Source of the DNA: G965276765 sp965276825
Lineage (GTDB): Bacteria; Actinomycetota; Acidimicrobiia; Acidimicrobiales; Palsa-688
NCBI GenBank assembly: GCA_965276825.1
Contig: OZ255630.1
Location: 3,658,001-3,722,000, forward strand
DNA: 64,000 nt
Direction: 5' to 3'
The notes under the pieces are model-generated. The model worked only from the letters and a program-made list of their open reading frames with translations, had not been told where the DNA came from and ran no database searches. Numbering within the stretch: position 1 is the first letter of the stretch; each line of letters opens with the position of its first letter. The translations under genes were made by a program, and so were the position numbers. Below, piece by piece: positions 50,338 through 59,126 of the stretch.

Positions 50338-51281
50338 CCGAGCTGGTCACGGTCGGGGAGTCGATGGCACGGCTGACGACGCCGGAGGTCGGCAGGATAC
50401 GGGATATGTCCTCCCTGCGCCTGGGAGTCGGAGGAGCGGAGGCCAACGTGGCGGTCGGTGTGCGCCGCCTCGGTCATGGCGCCGCTTGGATCGGACGCGT
50501 GGGCGACGACGAATTCGGGAGCATGATCATCGAGATGCTCCGCAGGGAGGCCGTCGTCGTCTCGTCGGTGTGCATCGACCGGGCGGCCCAGACGGCCATC
50601 ATGTTGAAGGAGCGAAGGACCGCAGATGTCGTCCGCATCTCCTACTACCGAAACGGCTACGCGGGATCCAGGCTCGCACCAGAGGATGTGGACACCGACC
50701 TGCTCGTCGGTGCTCGGATCCTGCATCTCACCGGGATCACTCTCGGCCTGAGCCCGTCCGCGCGAGCCGCCGCTTACAGCGCAGCCGACATCGCCCGCGC
50801 CCACGGCGTCCTCGTCTCCTTCGACCTCAACTACCGCTCCGCCCTGTGGAGCCGAGAGGAGGCGGCGCTGGAGTTCCAGACGATGGCCGATCGAGCCGAC
50901 GTCATATTTGCCGGAGAAGAGGAGATAGTCATGCTGGGGGACGGTCATGATCCGGTCGTGACTGCGAAGAAGCTGGTGGCGGTGCGAGACCGGGAGGTGG
51001 TCATCAAGCGAGGGAGTGGGGGTGCCGTGACCGTGTCGGCGGAGGGGATCTGGTCCGAGCCGGCAGTACCGGTGCGGGCCATCGACCCGGTCGGGGCGGG
51101 AGACGCCTTCGTCGCGGGGTATCTGGCTGCATGCCTGGACGACGTCGCCGTTCCCGCCCGGCTCAAACAGGGGTGCGCGAGCGGCGCGTTCGCGGTCACC
51201 GTGGTCGGAGATTGGGAGGGTCTCCCCAGCGTCGAGGACCTGTCCTTGCTGGAGCACACGTCAGGTACGACCCTGCGATGA
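50334..51281 (+). CDS. kdgK: PfkB-family sugar kinase (2-keto-3-deoxygluconate kinase-like)
   Basis: Ribokinase/PfkB-fold kinase of 315 aa. N-terminal glycine-rich motif LGVGGAEANVAVGVRRLG, conserved FDLNYRSALWS, and the C-terminal signature DPVGAGDAFVAGYLA with the catalytic Asp. The neighbours (dehydratase, KDPG aldolase, UxuA) make 2-keto-3-deoxygluconate the best substrate guess. ATG overlaps the aldolase stop (ATGA). Confidence 0.92.
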   Translation: MTELVTVGESMARLTTPEVGRIRDMSSLRLGVGGAEANVAVGVRRLGHGAAWIGRVGDDEFGSMIIEMLRREAVVVSSVCIDRAAQTAIMLKERRTADVVRISYYRNGYAGSRLAPEDVDTDLLVGARILHLTGITLGLSPSARAAAYSAADIARAHGVLVSFDLNYRSALWSREEAALEFQTMADRADVIFAGEEEIVMLGDGHDPVVTAKKLVAVRDREVVIKRGSGGAVTVSAEGIWSEPAVPVRAIDPVGAGDAFVAGYLAACLDDVAVPARLKQGCASGAFAVTVVGDWEGLPSVEDLSLLEHTSGTTLR

Positions 51282-51306
51282 GCACTCCACGCCGGAGGTC
51301 TCCGGA

Positions 51307-52281
51307 ATGATCGAGATCGCCGAAGCCATCTGGAACCCCGACTCACCCCGTCTGGCCAGGTTGTGCCTGCAAGCTGGCGTTCGATGCGTCGTCGGCGGCC
51401 TCCCTGTCCCCGATCCCCTCACAGCATGGGAGAACCCTTGGGACTATCTGCCGCTGCTTCGGCTCAAGGAGGCGTACGAGGCGTGGGGGTTCGAACTGGC
51501 CGTGATCGAGGCGCGCCCGCCCCTCAACCGGGCGAAGCGGGGGTTACCCGGCCGTGACGAGGAGATCGCGACCGTTTGCACCCTCATCGAGAACATGGGC
51601 AGGCTCGGCATCCCGATCTGGTGTTACGAGTGGATGGCCGACTTTGGTTGGCTGCGCACCACGACGGCCGAGATCGGAAGAGGCGGATCCCTCGTCAGTG
51701 CGTTCGATCTCGCCAAGCTCGATGCGGCAACCCCGACAGAGTCGGGCTCCCTGAGCGAAGGGGAGCTCTGGGAGAACCTGGCCTACTTCCTGTCGAAGGT
51801 GATCCCGGTGGCGGAGCGAGCCGGCGTGCGCCTGGCCATGCATCCTGACGACCCGCCGGTCTCTCCCATCAGAGGAGTCGGTCGCATCATGCGCTCGATC
51901 GACAACTTCCAACGCCTCGTCGACCTCCATCCCAGCCCGGTCAACGGCATCGCCCTCTGCCAGGGCAACTTCACCTTGATGACCGATGACCTGCCCAGCG
52001 TGATTCGTCATTTTGGGCGACAGGACAAGGTCTTCTTCGTCCACTTCCGCGACGTGCGCGGTGACGCCAGCCACTTCGTGGAGACCTGGCACGACGAAGG
52101 TCCGACCGACCTGATCGCCTGCCTGGAGGCCTACCGCGACGTGGGGTTCGACGGCCCGCTCCGCCCGGACCACGTTCCGACCGTCGAAGGCGACAGCAAT
52201 GACCGGCCCGGATACTCGGAGTACGGGCGGCTCTTCGCCCTCGGCTATATCCGCGGGCTCTGCGACGCAGTTTACCGATGA
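51307..52281 (+). CDS. uxuA: Mannonate dehydratase (UxuA-like)
   Basis: TIM-barrel dehydratase of 324 aa. UxuA-type motifs include LAMHPDDPPVSPIRGVGRIM, NGIALCQGNFTLMTDD, KVFFVHFRDVRGDASHF, HDEGPTDLIACLEAYRD and LRPDHVPTVEGD, giving the His/Cys metal site. It would convert D-mannonate to 2-keto-3-deoxygluconate, the substrate of the kinase just upstream. ATG 51307 follows the kinase by 25 bases; it is the last catabolic gene of the operon. Confidence 0.9.
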   Translation: MIEIAEAIWNPDSPRLARLCLQAGVRCVVGGLPVPDPLTAWENPWDYLPLLRLKEAYEAWGFELAVIEARPPLNRAKRGLPGRDEEIATVCTLIENMGRLGIPIWCYEWMADFGWLRTTTAEIGRGGSLVSAFDLAKLDAATPTESGSLSEGELWENLAYFLSKVIPVAERAGVRLAMHPDDPPVSPIRGVGRIMRSIDNFQRLVDLHPSPVNGIALCQGNFTLMTDDLPSVIRHFGRQDKVFFVHFRDVRGDASHFVETWHDEGPTDLIACLEAYRDVGFDGPLRPDHVPTVEGDSNDRPGYSEYGRLFALGYIRGLCDAVYR

Positions 52282-52374
52282 GCTGAGGAACCTCCCTAAG
52301 GTAATGATGGCAGCGTCGGTGCTCCCTGCCGATCCCCGACAACCGAGCTCGCTACAGGATTGGACGGTCTGCTG

Positions 52375-53649
52375 ATGCCCGCACCCGGTATGTACTCCGG
52401 TCTCGCCAACGACGACGCCATGAACCTGGCGATGTCCGAGGACGCCTACCCGCTCTACGAAGCGGTGAGGACCTTCATCGCGACGGAGGTCGAGCCCATC
52501 ACCGAGGAGTACTACCGCCTCGGTGAGAACCGGGCCGAGCGGTGGTCCTACGGGGCGGGGCAGCTCGAGCTGCTGGACTCGGTGAAGGCCAAAGCCAAGG
52601 CCAATGGCCTGTGGAACTTCTTCCTGCCCAACGCCTCGACCGGTGTGGGGCTTTCCAACCTCGATTACGCGTACATCGCCGCCGAGCTGGGCAAGAGCCC
52701 GCTGGCGTCGGAGTGCCTCAACTGCAGTGCCCCGGACACCGGCAACATGGAGGTGCTCGAGCGGGTCGGAACGCCGGAGCAGAAGAAGCGGTGGCTCGAG
52801 CCACTGCTCAACGGGGAGATCCGCTCCGCGTTCGCCATGAGCGAGCCGGACGTGGCCTCGTCCGACGCCCGCAACATCCGGACCCGGGCGGTCGCAGACG
52901 GTGACGAGTGGGTCATCACCGGAGAGAAGTACTACATCTCCGGTGCCGGCGACCCCCGTTGCCAGGTGATGATCGCCATGGTCCAGACCAGCCCCGACGG
53001 CCCACCGCATCGCCGCCAGTCCCAGATCCTCGTCCCCATGGACACCCCGGGGGTGGAGATCCTCGAACCCATGCAGGTGTTCGGTCAGGACGACGCACCG
53101 CACGGGCACATGCACCTGCGCTTCAACGACGTGCGGGTCCCGGCCGGCAACATGCTGCTGGGCGACGGCCGAGGCTTCGAGATCTCCCAGGTCCGCCTGG
53201 GCCCGGGACGCATCCACCACTGCATGCGCTCCATCGGCGCGGCCGAGCGGGCGCTCGAGCTGATGGTGCAGCGGGGGCTGTCACGTGAGGCCTTCGGCAA
53301 GCCTCTGGCCCGTCTGGGCAAGAACACCGAGGTCATCGCCAAGGCCCGGATCGAGATCGAAGCCATGCGGCTGATGGTGCTGCGGGCGGCCAAAGCGATG
53401 GACACGATGGGCAACGCCGAGGCTCGGGTCTGGGTGAGCGCGGCCAAGGCCATGGTGCCGGAGCGGGTCTGCCAGATCATCGACGAGGCCATCCAGATGC
53501 ACGGCGCCGCAGGGGTGTCGCAGTGGACCCCGTTGGCCCGGATGTACGCATCTCAGCGAACCCTCCGCCTGGCCGACGGTCCTGACGAAGTGCACTGGCA
53601 CGTGGTCGGCCGCGCCGAGCTGTCCCGCTACGAGCAGGACAGCCAGTAG
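52375..53649 (+). CDS. Acyl-CoA dehydrogenase
   Basis: FAD-dependent acyl-CoA dehydrogenase of 424 aa. Signature FAMSEPDVASSDARNIRT, flavin-contact WVITGEKYYISGAGDP, and C-terminal QIIDEAIQMHGAAGVSQWTP with GPDEVHWHVVGRAELSRYE. The pattern matches the larger eukaryotic ACAD10/11-like group rather than short-chain enzymes. ATG 52375 is preferred to the TTG at 52360. It is 93 bases after uxuA with no shared function obvious, so it is likely a separate unit. Confidence 0.92.
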   Translation: MPAPGMYSGLANDDAMNLAMSEDAYPLYEAVRTFIATEVEPITEEYYRLGENRAERWSYGAGQLELLDSVKAKAKANGLWNFFLPNASTGVGLSNLDYAYIAAELGKSPLASECLNCSAPDTGNMEVLERVGTPEQKKRWLEPLLNGEIRSAFAMSEPDVASSDARNIRTRAVADGDEWVITGEKYYISGAGDPRCQVMIAMVQTSPDGPPHRRQSQILVPMDTPGVEILEPMQVFGQDDAPHGHMHLRFNDVRVPAGNMLLGDGRGFEISQVRLGPGRIHHCMRSIGAAERALELMVQRGLSREAFGKPLARLGKNTEVIAKARIEIEAMRLMVLRAAKAMDTMGNAEARVWVSAAKAMVPERVCQIIDEAIQMHGAAGVSQWTPLARMYASQRTLRLADGPDEVHWHVVGRAELSRYEQDSQ

Positions 53650-53745
53650 CCGGCTGACCCCGCCACCCCAGGCCACCAGGGAAGGACTGACCAGGGCATC
53701 CGTTGCTGCGGGTCGACGGGGGAAGGCCGGGCGCCCGGCCGCCCG

Positions 53746-54546
53746 TCAGGACAGCCGGGTGGTGGAGATGCCCCCGTCGACGTAGAGGGTGACGCCGTGG
53801 ATCATCGCGGCGGCGTCGGAGACGAGGAAGGCGACACCTCGGGCGATGTCGTCGGGCTCGACCACGGCGCCGGCAGGGGTGCCGGCGGTCAGGTGGTCGA
53901 GCACCGGGCGGCTGGCCTCGTTGCCCGGGGTGAGGGTGACGCCGGGCGCCAGGGCGTTGACCCGCACACCGCGCGGGCCGTACTCGGCGGCCCAGGCCCG
54001 GGCCAGTTGCTCGTCGGCGGCCTTGGTGGCGGTGTACATGGCGGCGGAGGGTGTGCCGACCTGGGCCATCCACGAGCCGATGTTCACCACCGTCCCGTGG
54101 CCGCGCTCGACCATGCCGGGTGCGATGGCCGCGACGAGGACGTGCGGGGCGCGGACGTTGACCGCCAGCATGGCGTCGAGATCGGCGTCGGCCAGGTCGG
54201 CGGTCAGAGGCGCCGGGTAGATGCCCGCGTTGTTCACCAGGATGTCGACGTGGCCACCGAGGGCGGAGGTGGCGGAGTCGACGAAAGCGCGGAGCTGCCC
54301 GTACGACCCGGCCAGGTCGACGACGACGAAATCGGAGCGGCCGCCCGCCGAGGTGATGTCGTCGACGACGCGGTCGCCGCGGGAGGTGTCCCGGCCGCTG
54401 ACGACAACGTGAGCACCTTCAGCGGCCAGAGCGCGTGCGATGGCGGCGCCGATCCCGCTCGTCGAGCCGGTCACGATGGCCGTGCGCCCCAGGAGTCGGC
54501 CAGGGTGCCCGGTCGGGTGGTCGCCGTCGGAGATGGTGGATGTCAT
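53746..54546 (-). CDS. Short-chain dehydrogenase/reductase
   Basis: Classical SDR of 266 aa: TAIVTGSTSGIGAAIARALA, NNAGIYPAPLTADLAD, the Ser of VVNIGSWMAQVGTPSAAMYT and the YxxxK of YTATK, ending GVTLYVDGGISTTRLS. Substrate unknown. It is divergent from the MmyB-type regulator at 54647 across about 100 bases, an arrangement in which such regulators typically control an SDR. Confidence 0.92.
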   Translation of the reverse strand: MTSTISDGDHPTGHPGRLLGRTAIVTGSTSGIGAAIARALAAEGAHVVVSGRDTSRGDRVVDDITSAGGRSDFVVVDLAGSYGQLRAFVDSATSALGGHVDILVNNAGIYPAPLTADLADADLDAMLAVNVRAPHVLVAAIAPGMVERGHGTVVNIGSWMAQVGTPSAAMYTATKAADEQLARAWAAEYGPRGVRVNALAPGVTLTPGNEASRPVLDHLTAGTPAGAVVEPDDIARGVAFLVSDAAAMIHGVTLYVDGGISTTRLS

Positions 54547-54646
54547 GGCAGCGGTCTAACGGGCCCCCGGCGCGCCGACGTGGCCCTGGTGGACCTGGTC
54601 ATGCCAGGACCCCCCGGTGGCGGGTGGCGCCTCCTACGGTGAAGGG

Positions 54647-55495
54647 GTGTCAGGAGATCGTGCCGCGCTGGGCACGTTCCTCCGCGCTCGACGTGACCGG
54701 TTGTCGCCTGCGCAGGCTGGCATCGATGCCTTCCCCGGGGCGCGACGGGTGCCGGGGTTGCGGCGCGACGAGCTGGCCGTGCTCGCCGGTCTCAGCCCCG
54801 ACTACTACCGCCGGGTCGAGCAGGGTCGCCAGACCAACGTGTCGCGCGTCGTGCTCGACGCGCTGGCCAGGGCGCTGCGCCTGGACGAGGTGGAGCGCGA
54901 CCACCTCCACGACCTCGCCGATCCGGCCCCGCGCCGTCGCGGCGCAACCGGAGACGTGGTGCAGCGGCCCGACCCGGGACTGCTGCGCGTGATGGCGGCG
55001 CTCGACCATGCGCCGGTCCTGCTCCTCGGTCACCGCGGCGACGTGCTGGCCCGCAACGCTCTGCTGCGCGCCGTGCTGGGACGACCGCTCGAGCCGGGAG
55101 CGTCGTTCACCCGGTTCCTGTTCCTCGACCCCATGGCCCGCGAACGGATCGTCAACTGGGCCGACTTCGCCCAGGCCTCGGTCGCCGCCCTGCGTCGCGA
55201 AGCCGGCCGCCGACCGCACGACGCTCGCCTGGAGGCGCTGATCGAGGAGCTACGAGTGGCGGACCATGACGTGTCGCGCTGGTGGGACGACCACGGGGTG
55301 CGCGACTACGCGTCGGTGGCCAAGCGGATCCGCCACCCGACCGCCGGCGATCTGTCCTTCGACATCGAGATCGTGTCCGCACCCCACGAGCCGGACCAGC
55401 GACTCGTCATCTACACCGCCCAACCCGACTCACCGACCGCTCGAATCCTTCCGATCCTCGCCAGCTGGGACATCGACGTCGACGCCCCCCGCTGA
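54647..55495 (+). CDS. XRE-type regulator with MmyB-like ligand domain
   Basis: Regulator of 282 aa. N-terminal HTH_31/XRE domain: LGTFLRARRDRLSPAQAGID, VPGLRRDELAVLAGLSPDYY, RRVEQGRQTNVSRVVLDALA. The C-terminal MmyB-like PAS-type domain (HAPVLLLGHRGDVLARNALL, DFAQASVAALRREAGRRPHD, FDIEIVSAPHEPDQRLVIYT) may bind a fatty-acid-like ligand. GTG 54647 follows GAAGGG. It probably regulates the divergent SDR gene. Confidence 0.9.
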   Translation: MSGDRAALGTFLRARRDRLSPAQAGIDAFPGARRVPGLRRDELAVLAGLSPDYYRRVEQGRQTNVSRVVLDALARALRLDEVERDHLHDLADPAPRRRGATGDVVQRPDPGLLRVMAALDHAPVLLLGHRGDVLARNALLRAVLGRPLEPGASFTRFLFLDPMARERIVNWADFAQASVAALRREAGRRPHDARLEALIEELRVADHDVSRWWDDHGVRDYASVAKRIRHPTAGDLSFDIEIVSAPHEPDQRLVIYTAQPDSPTARILPILASWDIDVDAPR

Positions 55496-55516
55496 GGTCG
55501 TCGGGGCGTGGGGTGC

Positions 55517-56986
55517 TCAGCGCCGTTCGGCGCCCAGGTCCCACGCGTCGGGTGGGACGGGAGCGGCATCGGCCGCCGGATCGCCGATCACCTTGCCGGG
55601 GTTGAAGATCCCGAGTGGGTCGACGGCGGCCTTGACGGCGGCCTGCAGGGCGACCACTGCGGGTGCCTGCTCGAGTCGCATGCCGGCCCGCTTGAGCAGC
55701 CCGACGCCGTGCTCGCCCGATGCCGTGCCCCCGAGGTCGAGGGCGGCGGCGATGATGTCGTCGAACGCGGCCATGGCCCGCCGGCGGGCGTCGACGTCGC
55801 CGCGTGGCGTGATGATCAGCGGATGCAGGTTGCCGTCGCCGGCGTGGGCGATGTTGGCGATGTGGATGTCGTGCGCCCGGCCCGCGGCCTGGACGCGCTC
55901 GAGCATCTCGGTCACGGCGCGCCGAGGGACGCACACGTCCTCGGTGAGGACCGGTCCGAGGCGCTCGACCGCGGGGTAGGCCAGGCGCCTGGCCTCGAAG
56001 AGGGCCTCGGCCTCCTCGTCGTCGGTCGACCTGGCGCTCCAGGTGGCGGTGGCCGCGAAACAGGCCGTGATGGCCTCGACCTCCTCGACGCCCTCCGCGC
56101 CTGGGGTGTCGCTGCGGCCGAGGAGCAACACGTCACCTTCGCCGCTCAGACCCATGTGCTTCCAGTCGTCCACCGCGGCCAGGCAGTGCCGGTCGACCAG
56201 CTCGAGGGCGGCGGGGATGATGCCCGCCGCGAACACGGCGGCGACGGCGTCGCCTGCCGCGCCGAGGGTGTCGAAGTACCCGACCACCGTGGCCGGCACC
56301 CGTCGCCGCCCCGGCCGCAGCCGGAGGGTGACCTCGGTGACGATTCCGAGGGTCCCCTCGGAGCCGACCATCAGACCGCACAGGTCGTAGCCGACGACCC
56401 CCTTGGCCGTGCGCCGCCCGAGGCGCACCACCTCGCCGGCGCCAACGACGGCCTCCAAGCCGAGGACGTAGTCACGGGTGACGCCGTACTTGACGCAGCA
56501 CAGGCCGCCGGCGTTGGTGGCCACGTTGCCGCCGATGGTCGACCACGCCGAGCTGGCCGGGTCCGGCGGGTACCACATGCCGGCGCGGTCGGCCGCGGCG
56601 CGCAGATCGTCGTTGACCACCCCGGGTTGCACGACGGCGAGGTGCTCGCCGGTATCGATCTCGATGACCCGGTCCATGCCCTCGGTCGACACCACCACCG
56701 ACCCGGGACACGCGTTGGCGCCCCCCGACAGGCCGGTGCCGGCGCCGCGAGGGACCACGGGGACGCCGAGGCGGGCGCACACCGCCACGGCGGCCTCCAC
56801 GTCGTCGGTGCTCCGGGCCCGCACCACGGCGGCGGGGGCGGCGAAGGCGGCCCAGGCGGCCTCGTCGTGGCAGTAGCGGGCCACCACGTCGGGGTCGGTC
56901 ACGACGCGGCCATCGGGCAGGGCGCCCCGCAGTGCGGAGGCGATCCCGTCGGCCGCGCCGCCGGTGGGTCGGCGCGGCGAGCTCAT
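55517..56986 (-). CDS. FAD-linked oxidase (glycolate oxidase GlcD-like)
   Basis: FAD-binding type 4 oxidase/dehydrogenase of 489 aa oxidising an alpha-hydroxy acid (glycolate or D-lactate type). FAD-binding motif VPVVPRGAGTGLSGGANACP, NVATNAGGLCCVKYGVTRDY, GSEGTLGIVTEVTLRL, and the C-terminal FAD-oxidase block GTASGEHGVGLLKRAGM with NPGKVIGDP. No separate GlcE/GlcF genes are adjacent. It lies 62 bases downstream of nagB on the same strand, but a pathway link to amino sugars is not evident. Confidence 0.93.
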   Translation of the reverse strand: MSSPRRPTGGAADGIASALRGALPDGRVVTDPDVVARYCHDEAAWAAFAAPAAVVRARSTDDVEAAVAVCARLGVPVVPRGAGTGLSGGANACPGSVVVSTEGMDRVIEIDTGEHLAVVQPGVVNDDLRAAADRAGMWYPPDPASSAWSTIGGNVATNAGGLCCVKYGVTRDYVLGLEAVVGAGEVVRLGRRTAKGVVGYDLCGLMVGSEGTLGIVTEVTLRLRPGRRRVPATVVGYFDTLGAAGDAVAAVFAAGIIPAALELVDRHCLAAVDDWKHMGLSGEGDVLLLGRSDTPGAEGVEEVEAITACFAATATWSARSTDDEEAEALFEARRLAYPAVERLGPVLTEDVCVPRRAVTEMLERVQAAGRAHDIHIANIAHAGDGNLHPLIITPRGDVDARRRAMAAFDDIIAAALDLGGTASGEHGVGLLKRAGMRLEQAPAVVALQAAVKAAVDPLGIFNPGKVIGDPAADAAPVPPDAWDLGAERR

Positions 56987-57048
56987 CGGACCGCCATCGA
57001 CACGATGCCGGCCCGACCTGTGCTCATCGGTTCGCTCCCGAGGTCACC

Positions 57049-57834
57049 TCACAGCCCCTGCCACGTCGGCTTGGCCGCCGTCACCTCGCGGTAGTAGCCG
57101 GCGAGGGCCAGGTCGCCGGCGGCGGCGTCGTCGACCACGACGGTGACGTGGGGGTGGAGCTGCAGGGCCGACGCCGGGACCATCGCCGTGACCGGGCCCT
57201 CCACGGCGGCGGCGACGGCCCGGGCCTTGGTCGCTCCCCATGCGAGGAGCAGGAGGTGGCGCGCCTCGGTGATGGTCCCCACGCCCTGGGTGAGCACGTG
57301 GTGGGGGACGGCGCCGATGTCCCCGCCGAAGAACCTGGCGTTGTCGGCCCTCGTCTGTCGGGTCAGGGTCTTGATCCGGGTGCGCGACCCGAGCGAGGAA
57401 CCGGGCTCGTTGAAGCCGATGTGCCCGTCGCCGCCGATGCCGAGCAGCTGCAGATCGACGCCGCCCGACGCGGCGATGGCCGCCTCGTAGGCCGCGCAGG
57501 CGCCGGGCAGGTCGGCGGCGTCGCCGTCGGGGCCCGCCACTCGTGCCGGGTCGATGCCGACGCGCTCGACGACCTGTCGGCGGATGACCGTGCGGTAGCC
57601 GGCGGGATGCCCCGGGGGCAGACCGACGTATTCGTCGAGGAGGAACGCCCGGATCCCGTGCAGGTCGAGCGCGCCGGTGGCCTGGCGGTCGGCCAGCTCG
57701 TCGTAGACCGGCGTCGGGGAGCTGCCGGTGGCCAGGCCGAGCACGGCGTCGGCCTTGGCCGCAACCAGGGCGGCGACCGTGTCGGCCACCAGGTGGGCGC
57801 CGTCGCGCTGATCGCCGACGATGATGACCTCCAT
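57049..57834 (-). CDS. nagB: Glucosamine-6-phosphate deaminase
   Basis: NagB of 261 aa, converting glucosamine-6-phosphate to fructose-6-phosphate and ammonia. Phosphate loop LGLATGSSPTPVYDELAD, active-site AFLLDEYVGLPPGHPAGYR (Asp) and LLGIGGDGHIGFNEPGSSLG (His, Glu) are intact. ATG 57834 is chosen with GAGGA about ten bases upstream. It is divergent from nagA, sharing a short gap with a candidate RpiR site. Confidence 0.95.
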   Translation of the reverse strand: MEVIIVGDQRDGAHLVADTVAALVAAKADAVLGLATGSSPTPVYDELADRQATGALDLHGIRAFLLDEYVGLPPGHPAGYRTVIRRQVVERVGIDPARVAGPDGDAADLPGACAAYEAAIAASGGVDLQLLGIGGDGHIGFNEPGSSLGSRTRIKTLTRQTRADNARFFGGDIGAVPHHVLTQGVGTITEARHLLLLAWGATKARAVAAAVEGPVTAMVPASALQLHPHVTVVVDDAAAGDLALAGYYREVTAAKPTWQGL

Positions 57835-57860
57835 GTCCAACCGTCCTCGGGATCGCGGGC

Positions 57861-57873
57861 GTAACTATCCTAC
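57861..57873. promoter_or_regulatory. Shared operator-like site between nagB and nagA
   Basis: GTAACTATCCTAC here reads GTAGGATAGTTAC on the minus strand, matching 12 of 13 bases of GTAAGATAGTTAC at 63508-63520. TATCCT within it could be a -10 for nagA, whose ATG lies eight bases beyond it (leaderless-type), and TAGGAT a -10 for nagB. It may bind the RpiR protein encoded at 59123. Confidence 0.5.
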
Positions 57874-57878
57874 GCGTC

Positions 57879-59126
57879 ATGTCGCGAGGTGGTAACCAGT
57901 CCACGACGCCGCCGCCGCGGCGGTGGGTGCTGCGCGGCCGGGTCACCACGTCGGGGCGGACGGACGACGACGGCTGGGTCCTCATCGAGGGAGCGCGGGT
58001 TGCCGCCATCGGCACGGGGCGCCCCCCCGAGGCTGACGCGGTCGTGGGCCTCGCCGACGAGCTGGTCGCTCCTGGCCTCGTCGACGTCCACGTCCACGGC
58101 GGCGGCGGCCACCAGGTCGCCGGTGACACGACTGCAGAGGTCGCCGCGGAGATCACGGCGCTCGGCCGCCACCATGTGCGCCACGGCACCACCGCCCTGG
58201 TGGCCACGACCGTCTCGGACACCCCCGAGCGCCTCCTGGCCGCCGCACGGGGGGCAGCCGCAGCCAGGAGAGCCGGGCGCCCCGGCGACCCGACCGTGCT
58301 CGGCCTGCACCTGGAAGGGCCCTGGCTGGCCCCGTCGCGTGCCGGGGCCCACAACCCTCGCTGCCTGCGCGACCCCGACCCTGGCGAGCTCGACGCGTTG
58401 GCCTCCGCGGCGGAGGGGGCGCTGCGCCTGGTCACCTTCGCTCCGGAGCGACCCGGCGCCGCCGCGCTGCTGGCGGCCGGCCTGGCCGCGGGCGTGACCA
58501 TGTCGGTCGGCCACACGGAGGCCGACCAGGCCACCGTGGCGGCTGCGTTCGCCGCCGGCGCCCGCCACGTCACCCACCTCGGGAACGCCATGCCTGGACT
58601 GGACCGCAGGGCGCCGGGCCCCGTCGGCGCCGCCCTGGCCGATCGCCGTGCCACACTCGAGGTCATCGCCGACGGCTCCCACGTCCATGCCGGCTTCGTC
58701 TCCCTCGTCGGCGCCGTCGCCCCCGACCGGCTCGTCGCGGTCACCGACGCCACCGCCGCCTGCGGGATGCCGCCGGGCCGCTACCGTCTCGGGGAGCTCG
58801 ACGTGGTCGTCGACGAGGGGCGCGTCGTCCTGGCTGACGACCCCACCACGCTGGCCGGCAGCGTGCTCACCATGGACCGGGCGGTGGCCGGGCTGGTGGC
58901 TGCCGGCCTCGACGTGGCCGGTGCCGTGCTGGCGGCCACCGCCACCCCGGCGGCCGTGGTGGGCGCCGCCGACCGGGGGCGCCTGCGTCCGGGGGGACCC
59001 GCAGACATCGTGGTCCTCGACGGATCGCTCACCGCTGCGGCCGCCGTCGTGGGCGGTGTGGTGGCCTGGGATCCCGGCGGTCTCCTGGCCTCGATCGGGG
59101 CGGCGGTGTCCGGGGTCGACCGTTGA
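57879..59126 (+). CDS. nagA: N-acetylglucosamine-6-phosphate deacetylase
   Basis: NagA of 415 aa, deacetylating GlcNAc-6-phosphate in the cytoplasm. Metal and catalytic motifs of the amidohydrolase fold: LVDVHVHGGGGHQVAGDT, LHLEGPWLAPSRAGAHNP, VGHTEADQATVAA, THLGNAMPGLDRRAPGPVG and the catalytic Asp in AVTDATAACGMPPG. The RpiR gene start overlaps its stop (TTGA), so both form one transcript. It supplies substrate for the divergent nagB. Confidence 0.95.
   Translation: MSRGGNQSTTPPPRRWVLRGRVTTSGRTDDDGWVLIEGARVAAIGTGRPPEADAVVGLADELVAPGLVDVHVHGGGGHQVAGDTTAEVAAEITALGRHHVRHGTTALVATTVSDTPERLLAAARGAAAARRAGRPGDPTVLGLHLEGPWLAPSRAGAHNPRCLRDPDPGELDALASAAEGALRLVTFAPERPGAAALLAAGLAAGVTMSVGHTEADQATVAAAFAAGARHVTHLGNAMPGLDRRAPGPVGAALADRRATLEVIADGSHVHAGFVSLVGAVAPDRLVAVTDATAACGMPPGRYRLGELDVVVDEGRVVLADDPTTLAGSVLTMDRAVAGLVAAGLDVAGAVLAATATPAAVVGAADRGRLRPGGPADIVVLDGSLTAAAAVVGGVVAWDPGGLLASIGAAVSGVDR

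Noticed and set aside
46352..51281. Sulfoquinovose degradation operon
   Set aside because: The AGE-family YihS likeness suggested it, but there is no sulfoquinovosidase, sulfolactaldehyde enzyme or sulfonate exporter, while UxuA and KDPG-type enzymes point to ordinary sugar acids.
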